Source of the DNA: Bacillus suaedaesalsae
GTDB lineage: Bacteria; Bacillota; Bacilli; Bacillales; SA4
DNA: 48,597 bases
Direction: 5' to 3'
Assembly: GCF_016890225.1 (NCBI RefSeq)
Contig: NZ_JAFELM010000027.1
Location: 1-48,597 of the forward strand
In this document: piece by piece, positions 43,408 to 48,597 of the stretch
How the letters are laid out: every line of letters begins with the position of its first letter
How positions within the stretch are numbered: the stretch's first letter is position 1
Program-made: the position numbers and the translations under genes
Notes under the pieces: generated by a model
What the model was told of the DNA's origin: nothing
Databases searched by the model: none
Seen by the model: the letters and a program-made list of their open reading frames with translations, nothing else

Positions 43408-44775
43408 TTAATTCACTCCTCTAAACGGATTCGCTAAATAAAGACAATAGTTAATAACTGACCTTGCGGATGGACGTATGGTTGTGGATGGAGTAGATGC
43501 GTCCATATTTTTCGAGGGCTTTGTATTCACCTCAATAATCCAAGGCTTACCGTTTTCATCAAGCGCTAAGTCAATTCCAAATTCACCAAACAACCCTTCT
43601 TCTGATTGCCCAATCGAGGAAGCAATTTCAATCGCGAGCTCATGTAGCACTTTTCCTACTGTTATCGCTTGCTTTGGGTCTAATAATTCTCTTAAAACCG
43701 ACTGTACTTTTTGAATTTCTCCCCCTCTTGCAATATTGGAGACAAACTCCTTTGGGGAGGAAATCCTTGCAACTGAAGACGTTACTTTCCAGTCATTGCT
43801 TGTATTTAAATGACAGAGAAATCGAAAGTCAAGAATTCGATTTTCATATCGAAGTAACGGAATTCCTTGTTGGATAATAAATGCTCCTTTTAACCGTGGA
43901 CGAATTGCTATGAAAAGGTCATGTGTTGTTTCATAGCTTTTTTCAATATCTCCAGTAAACGTCGTATAATCAAGGATATATTCCTTTCCATTGTCCTCTA
44001 TTCGAAAAATCTTTCTTCCCTGGCTTCCGTGAATTGGTTTTATATACACACTTTTATGTTGTTGTAAAAAGGTATCTAAGGTAGAGAAGTTCAATAATAG
44101 TTCTGTGTGTGGCAGGTACGCTAATAAATGATCCTGCTGAACTAGGTGTTGATGTGATTCCCATTTGTTCAAGAAGTGGTCGTTGAAAAAGGGGATATGT
44201 TTCTCCTTCAAGTACAGCGTGAATTGCTGATATTCAGTTGATTGTTCTCTTTTTCTAGAATGAATTCGGTTGTGAACAACGTGTGGCCACGGAACATCAT
44301 GCAACTCCCAGCTTTCTCCGTTCCACACATATCCCTTTAAATTAGGTTCATGATAATTCTTTAGTGAGAACACGTAAAATAATGTTTCATTTTTAACACA
44401 GTACGTCGCTAGTTCCACGCAAAATTCATGAACTGAGCCAAAACTAACACCATATTCTGTTTCTTTTACCTCGGTTAGTAACCCGATGAAAATCCCTAAA
44501 GTGAAAATGTCTAATCCTTCATGAAGATATAAATGTAAGGAATGAGTGAGTGGCGGAAGCTGTAGATCCCTAAAAAGCGACTCATCCATACGAATGGATT
44601 GCTGGATATCAGAAGGAATAAATGTTACTTGCACACTGTTATCTCCACATTGAATTTTGTATTTTTTACTAGTAGATATAGACCATTTATAAAATAACAC
44701 TTCATCCATTTCAATTTCTCTTGGAGATGAGGTCACTTGTTTTTTTTCTATTTTTACTTTTTCACTAACAATCAT
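43408..44775 (-). CDS. YheC/YheD-family ATP-grasp protein (first of four, long form)
   Basis: The 455-residue protein has an N-terminal beta domain (about 20-120; SVQVTFIPSDIQQSIRMDESLF, LHLYLHEGLDIFTLGIFIGLL) then ATP-grasp: SVYIKPIHGSQGRKIFRIE, FIIQQGIPLLRYENRILDFRFL and GEFGIDLALDENGKPWIIEVNTKPSKNMD. It is the first gene of the minus-strand run and diverges from yheB. All four share the peptide-ligase-like core; two forms alternate long-short-long-short, which suggests duplication of a yheD-yheC-like pair. Confidence 0.88.
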   Translation of the reverse strand: MIVSEKVKIEKKQVTSSPREIEMDEVLFYKWSISTSKKYKIQCGDNSVQVTFIPSDIQQSIRMDESLFRDLQLPPLTHSLHLYLHEGLDIFTLGIFIGLLTEVKETEYGVSFGSVHEFCVELATYCVKNETLFYVFSLKNYHEPNLKGYVWNGESWELHDVPWPHVVHNRIHSRKREQSTEYQQFTLYLKEKHIPFFNDHFLNKWESHQHLVQQDHLLAYLPHTELLLNFSTLDTFLQQHKSVYIKPIHGSQGRKIFRIEDNGKEYILDYTTFTGDIEKSYETTHDLFIAIRPRLKGAFIIQQGIPLLRYENRILDFRFLCHLNTSNDWKVTSSVARISSPKEFVSNIARGGEIQKVQSVLRELLDPKQAITVGKVLHELAIEIASSIGQSEEGLFGEFGIDLALDENGKPWIIEVNTKPSKNMDASTPSTTIRPSARSVINYCLYLANPFRGVN

Positions 44776-44884
44776 ATGCAGCCCTCATTTGATTGAGATG
44801 ATGACAAGCTCTATAATATAGGCAAATGCTGATATCGTATCGTATGAATGAAAGCAATAGTTGGTGAAAGGTAGTGTTTATTTA

Positions 44885-46018
44885 ATGGTGTTACTAACAA
44901 TCGGCATGATGGTGGTCATTGGAGCAATTATAGGTGGGGTTACGAACCATCTTGCAATTAAGATGCTTTTTAGGCCACATCAGGCGAAATACATTATGGG
45001 GAAAAGAGTTCCATTTACTCCAGGCTTAATTCCAAAACGGAGAGATGAGTTAGCGGTACAGATGGGAAAGTTAGTGGTAGAGCATCTTGTTACAGCAGAA
45101 GGGATTAAACAGAAGTTTCAAGAATCAAGTTTTATTAACGAGCTAACAATACTCGCAACAAATGAGGCGACAAAATTCCTTCAATCAGATAAAACTGTCT
45201 TGGAACTTGCGGATGATCTAGGAATAAAACAAATTGACGATAAGTTAAATGAGAAGTTAAAAGATGCGTTAGAAATTAGAATAACTCGTTTCTTACATAA
45301 CAGTTATAACAAGCCGCTTCATGAACTATTTCCCTCTCAATTACTTGAGTCAGCTGAAGAGAAAATACCGTCCATTAGTGAATATATCACGTTAAAAGGA
45401 GCCGAATATTTTGAAAGTGAAGAAGGAAAGGCTGCTTTAAAGAAGATGATTGATGACTTCTTATCGACAAGAGGGATGCTGGGCAATATGATTCAAATGT
45501 TTTTAGGACAAGGTAGCTTAATTGAAAAGGTGCATCCAGAGATTGTAAAGTTCATGCAACATCAGGGGACGAAAGATATTATTACAAGAATGATAAGAAG
45601 AGAATGGAACAAGCTGAAGAACAGGAAATTAGAGGAATTTAGTTCTTTTCTTTCAAAGGAACAAGCCGCTTCGCTTATCAAGAGAAAAATTATTCAAGAA
45701 CTTTCTGTCTCAACACTAACAAGAAAACCGTTAAAAGAAATAGTTGCTCCAGTTCAAGCATATATAGTTGAGAGGGGCATTCCTTTTTTAGTTGAAAAAG
45801 CGGGAAGTTATTTGGCTTCACATACAGATGTTCTTCTGAAAAAGTTACGAGTTGAAGACTTAGTTCGTGATCAAGTTGAAGGGTTTTCCGTTGATCGTCT
45901 TGAGGACATGGTTCTATCTATATCTAAAAGAGAATTTAAGATGATTACGTATTTAGGAGCAGTTTTAGGTGGGATTATTGGATTATTCCAAGGAATACTA
46001 GCGATTGCTATCGGGTGA
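44885..46018 (+). CDS. yheB: DUF445 membrane protein YheB
   Basis: The 377-residue protein (ATG 44885; an in-frame TTG at 44861 is possible) has a helix at each end: MVLLTIGMMVVIGAIIGGVTNHLAIKMLFRPHQ and TYLGAVLGGIIGLFQGILAIAI. Between are coiled-coil helices (for example ELADDLGIKQIDDKL and FESEEGKAALKKMIDDFL). Length and FTPGLIPKRRDELA agree with YheB of B. subtilis, function unknown. The start context is only moderate (AAAGG 13 bases away). It precedes yheA. Confidence 0.87.
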   Translation: MVLLTIGMMVVIGAIIGGVTNHLAIKMLFRPHQAKYIMGKRVPFTPGLIPKRRDELAVQMGKLVVEHLVTAEGIKQKFQESSFINELTILATNEATKFLQSDKTVLELADDLGIKQIDDKLNEKLKDALEIRITRFLHNSYNKPLHELFPSQLLESAEEKIPSISEYITLKGAEYFESEEGKAALKKMIDDFLSTRGMLGNMIQMFLGQGSLIEKVHPEIVKFMQHQGTKDIITRMIRREWNKLKNRKLEEFSSFLSKEQAASLIKRKIIQELSVSTLTRKPLKEIVAPVQAYIVERGIPFLVEKAGSYLASHTDVLLKKLRVEDLVRDQVEGFSVDRLEDMVLSISKREFKMITYLGAVLGGIIGLFQGILAIAIG

Positions 46019-46073
46019 AAAACAGTACACAGTTTGTTATAGTGAAAGAGTAGCTTAAATGAGGAGGGTGAAT

Positions 46074-46427
46074 ATGTCTACAAACTTATATGATGTAGCG
46101 TATGATTTAGAAAAAGCGGTTAGAGAAAGTAATGAATACAAACAGTTAAAGCAGCTCTATGATGATGTCAATAATGACCCATCAGCTAAGCAGCTTTTCG
46201 AAAGCTTCCGTGATATTCAGCTGCAGCTTCAACAAAAGCAAATGTCTGGTCAAGAAATCTCACAGCAAGAAATCGAGCAAGCTCAACAGCAGGTAATGAT
46301 CGTTCAGCAACATGAAAAAATTTCAAAACTAATGGAAGCTGAACAACGAATGAGCATGGTAATCGGTGAGTTAAACCAAATTATTATGAAACCTCTTGAG
46401 GACTTATACGGCCCAATGCATCAATAA
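46074..46427 (+). CDS. yheA: YheA, YlbF/YmcA-family protein
   Basis: The 117-residue helical protein has the YlbF/YmcA pattern: LYDVAYDLEKAVRESNEYKQLKQLYDDVNNDPSAKQLFESFRDIQLQLQQKQMSGQEIS, and ends MKPLEDLYGP. It probably forms a helical bundle. YlbF-YmcA-YaaT complexes affect RNA processing in B. subtilis, but YheA is a separate paralogue without a defined role. ATG 46074 has GAGGAGGGTGAAT. Its length matches YheA exactly. Confidence 0.9.
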   Translation: MSTNLYDVAYDLEKAVRESNEYKQLKQLYDDVNNDPSAKQLFESFRDIQLQLQQKQMSGQEISQQEIEQAQQQVMIVQQHEKISKLMEAEQRMSMVIGELNQIIMKPLEDLYGPMHQ

Positions 46428-46437
46428 AATATTTCGT

Positions 46438-46475
46438 ATCAAAAATGACGCGGTCTATGACCACGTCATTTTTGA
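46438..46475. terminator. Bidirectional terminator between yheA and the hydrolase gene
   Basis: ATCAAAAATGACG pairs with CGTCATTTTTGAT, and inside GGTC pairs with GACC around TAT. T-runs on both strands suit the convergent genes; it overlaps the hydrolase stop codon at 46455. Confidence 0.85.
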
Positions 46476-47396
46476 TATTGGTGTAAACATAAAGTCGCCG
46501 TACATATATTTGTTTAAGAACTCAATGATCCGCTCTTCGTATTTATCTTTTTGATGGTTATAATTCCGAATGTGCCCACCTTTTTTTGTAATCCATATTT
46601 CAGCGTTAGGCGCATTGTTATAAATAAGCTCGCTTTGTTTATAGGAGATGGCTCCATCTTTCGTACTATGAATGAGCATTAACCCTTTATTTTCATAACG
46701 TCTCGCAGCAATATATGGCTTCACATCAGATAAATTTAAGTCTATAAATACATTCTCTGCTACTTGAACCATATACTTGCTCACTTGGTTCGGCAATCCA
46801 GTCCAGTACGTAAAGCTTTCTTTCGTATAAGTTTCTAAATCTGCAAAAGGACTGTCTGCAATTACTGCTCGAACATTGGGTGACTCACTTCCAACAATAA
46901 TCGAGGTAGATGCCCCCATGGACCAACCTATCAATCCAATTTCATGAATACCTTTTTCATGTTTGACGAAATGGATGGCTGATAATAAATCCGTTTTTTC
47001 TTTACGACCAATTGTTGTAAATCTTCCACCAGACTCTCCACTGTTTCTAAAATCGTACATGAATACATGAAACCCTTCGGAAGATAACCGTTTCGCTAGC
47101 TTTAACGTTTCAATCGGCATACTCTGTCTGTTGTCACCATAGCTATGAGAGAAAATAACAGCCTTTTGTGTGATGAAATCCCGTCTAGTACTTGGAATCC
47201 ACCAGCCTTTTAATTCCACTGAATCTGAATTGTTATAAAAGGTAATTTCCTCATATTCAAGGTGATATTCAGAAGGTAACTGTGAGATTGCTAATCTCAT
47301 AGGATTCATAACTTGATAACCAACATATATCGAAATGGCAGTGATTAAGATCATGAAGAATAGGAAAGCGAGAGATATATTAAGTAGTAAATTCAT
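46455..47396 (-). CDS. Membrane-anchored alpha/beta hydrolase
   Basis: The protein has an N-terminal membrane helix (MNLLLNISLAFLFFMILITAI) and then a serine hydrolase domain: KAVIFSHSYGDNRQS, FMYDFRNSGESGGRFT, nucleophile elbow GLIGWSMGAS, a likely acid in IHSTKDGAIS and the catalytic His in KGGHIRN. It resembles YqkD-type hydrolases of Bacillus; the natural substrate is unknown. I start at ATG 47396 (313 residues); ATG 47432 or an upstream ATG at 47540 are possible but add poorly conserved residues. Confidence 0.8.
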   Translation of the reverse strand: MNLLLNISLAFLFFMILITAISIYVGYQVMNPMRLAISQLPSEYHLEYEEITFYNNSDSVELKGWWIPSTRRDFITQKAVIFSHSYGDNRQSMPIETLKLAKRLSSEGFHVFMYDFRNSGESGGRFTTIGRKEKTDLLSAIHFVKHEKGIHEIGLIGWSMGASTSIIVGSESPNVRAVIADSPFADLETYTKESFTYWTGLPNQVSKYMVQVAENVFIDLNLSDVKPYIAARRYENKGLMLIHSTKDGAISYKQSELIYNNAPNAEIWITKKGGHIRNYNHQKDKYEERIIEFLNKYMYGDFMFTPISKMTWS

Positions 47397-47645
47397 CACT
47401 TTTTCTTGTCTAAATATTATGAGAACGTGCATTTGATATTCACCACTTTTATAGTTTGGTCTCTTTATCATAGTATAAATTTCATAGGTTGTACTTGTGC
47501 AAAATAAGGAAGAAATGTTGACTGTTGGTAGTAGGAACATTAATTGTTAGAAGGATGGCGGAGAATGTAAGTGTGCAGGCAAGTTCTATTCAGTCCATAC
47601 TCGTCATAATTTTAGGTAAGTGATTCTTGAAAGGGGAAGGTTCAT

Positions 47646-48497
47646 ATGTCACATCGTATGCTTGCCATAAATATTGACGGAACACTACTTCGTTCCAACG
47701 GGCGTTTGCAAAAGGGGATTAAAGAAGCAGTTGATTTTGTCAAAAAAAGAGGTGTGTACATCACCTTAGTTACGAACCGTAATTTTCCCTCTGCAAAAAA
47801 AATCGCAAAAGCATTGAAACTGGACGGTATTCTCGTTACTCATGGTGGTGCATTCATTGCTTCAAGCATTGACCAGCCAATTATAAATAGAAGAATTTCA
47901 CAAGAAAAAACATTTAATCTCGTTCAAGTGCTTGAAAACTTTGAATGCACAATTCGTATTTTACACGAGAGATATTCACTTGGAAATCGAGTAAACTTGA
48001 ACAACAATATTGTGGCAAAAGCTGTTTTTAATTCTGGTGACCCACTCTTTTATCCGATGCAATTTGTAGAGTCGTTAGGAGATACATTACGTGATGAACC
48101 TGTCTCGACTCCGAAAATAGATGTCTATTTTAAAGAACAAGAGGAATTAGAACGAGCAAAAGTAACCATTGAAAACGCATTTGAGGGCATTCATGTATAC
48201 ACTGATAGAAAGTTAAAGCTAGAAGTTGTATCAGAGCCGATGTCTAAGGATAAGGGGTTAGAACTTCTAGCCGGATATTTAGGTATTGATTGGAAGGAAA
48301 TCGTCGTAATAGGAGATTCAAGTAGTGATTTGAAAATGATTGAAAGAGCAGGCTTAGGAGTTGCAATGGGGAATGCAACAGACGAAGTCAAACGAGCAGC
48401 TAAATGGGTAACGCGGACCAATGACCAAAACGGTGTATCCTATATGGTTATGACACACTTTAGAAAACAGCTTTCGATTACAACGAATAAACAATAG
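47646..48497 (+). CDS. yhaX: HAD-superfamily (Cof-type) protein YhaX, nucleophile Asp replaced
   Basis: The 283-residue protein has the Cof-type HAD layout: N-terminal motif INIDGTLL, TLVTNRNFPSA (motif II Thr), cap domain, a Lys region EVVSEPMSKDKGLELL (motif III) and IVVIGDSSSDLKMIERAGLGVAMGNA (motif IV). The expected DxDGT is NIDGT: the nucleophile Asp is Asn (codon AAT at 47670). The second Asp is present. I recall the same in B. subtilis YhaX, so it may be family-typical; phosphatase activity is doubtful. AAGGGGAAGGTTCAT precedes the ATG. Confidence 0.85.
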   Translation: MSHRMLAINIDGTLLRSNGRLQKGIKEAVDFVKKRGVYITLVTNRNFPSAKKIAKALKLDGILVTHGGAFIASSIDQPIINRRISQEKTFNLVQVLENFECTIRILHERYSLGNRVNLNNNIVAKAVFNSGDPLFYPMQFVESLGDTLRDEPVSTPKIDVYFKEQEELERAKVTIENAFEGIHVYTDRKLKLEVVSEPMSKDKGLELLAGYLGIDWKEIVVIGDSSSDLKMIERAGLGVAMGNATDEVKRAAKWVTRTNDQNGVSYMVMTHFRKQLSITTNKQ

Positions 48498-48597
48498 TTT
48501 TTGAGGCTGGGCAAAAAGTATACTCGGTGAAGAAAAATCTGAACAATCATCTCAAATTCGTTTAATAGGATTTGAATGAGTTCGGATTTTTTTATTT
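48498..48597 (+). repeat. Partial second copy of the composite repeat
   Basis: TTTTTGAGGCTGGGCAAAAA continues with AATCTGAACAATCATCTCAAATTC and ends in TTCGGATTTTTTT at the window edge. Reversed, this matches 39216-39312 nearly base for base (CAATCATCTCAAATTCGTTTA and GGATTTGAATGA are shared). The copy is cut by the window end. Confidence 0.85.

Overview
The window is about 48.6 kb of low-GC DNA from an endospore-forming member of the Bacillaceae. Three things point there: an alpha/beta-type small acid-soluble spore protein gene behind a sigma-G-like promoter, strong AGGAGG ribosome binding sites with many TTG and GTG starts, and a gene set collinear in part with the Bacillus subtilis yheI-yheA/yhaX region (bmrCD, sspB, yheG, yheE, yheC/D-type ATP-grasp genes, yheB, yheA, yhaX). 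The paralogue count and the inserted genes differ from B. subtilis, so this is another species.

Layout. 1-4.7 kb is a decayed accessory region: small membrane, secreted and lipoprotein genes, two frameshifted genes, a two-gene minus-strand unit (secreted 164-residue protein plus a 58-residue membrane protein) and an ORF-less group II intron at 2202-2884. 4.7-15.1 kb holds unrelated housekeeping genes: a CNNM/CorC-type transporter with a hairpin between its ribosome binding site and TTG start, a CPT-like kinase, a VTT-domain membrane protein, an HD phosphohydrolase, an erythromycin-esterase-family protein, EcsC, ModAB without ModC, a Nudix hydrolase, a chemotaxis receptor and a YbjQ protein. 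15.2-24.3 kb is one thiamine operon under a TPP riboswitch: tenA, ykoEDC (HMP-precursor ECF-like transporter), tenI, thiO, thiS, thiG, thiF, thiD, thiE. It covers uptake and salvage of pyrimidine, thiazole synthesis and coupling; thiC is not here.

25-31.6 kb carries bmrC-bmrD (heterodimeric multidrug ABC exporter) behind a leader with a mini-ORF, two terminator-like hairpins and a second mini-ORF, then a tcyABC-type cystine/amino-acid importer. 31.6-36.3 kb has sspB with a tRNA-Gln-like element in its leader, small proteins, msmX with a PucR-type regulator, and an AHSA1/ArsR pair behind a large palindromic operator. 36.5-48.5 kb contains yheG, a broken PAS-GGDEF gene, a VOC protein, a composite inverted-repeat element (a second copy runs off the right edge), yheE, four tandem YheC/YheD ATP-grasp genes, yheB, yheA, an alpha/beta hydrolase and yhaX.

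Most noteworthy: (1) a 65-nt tRNA-like sequence with a tRNA-Gln-like acceptor stem, T arm and encoded CCA but no normal anticodon arm, inside the presumed forespore-specific leader of sspB; (2) an ORF-less group II intron whose EBS1/IBS1, EBS2/IBS2, domain V and branch-point adenosine can all be read; (3) attenuator-like architecture upstream of bmrCD; (4) a hairpin that may fold out the long gap between the Shine-Dalgarno and start of the CNNM gene; (5) a doubled palindromic operator around the arsR promoter. Three genes carry single-base indels in or beside short homopolymers, so either gene decay or assembly error should be tested.
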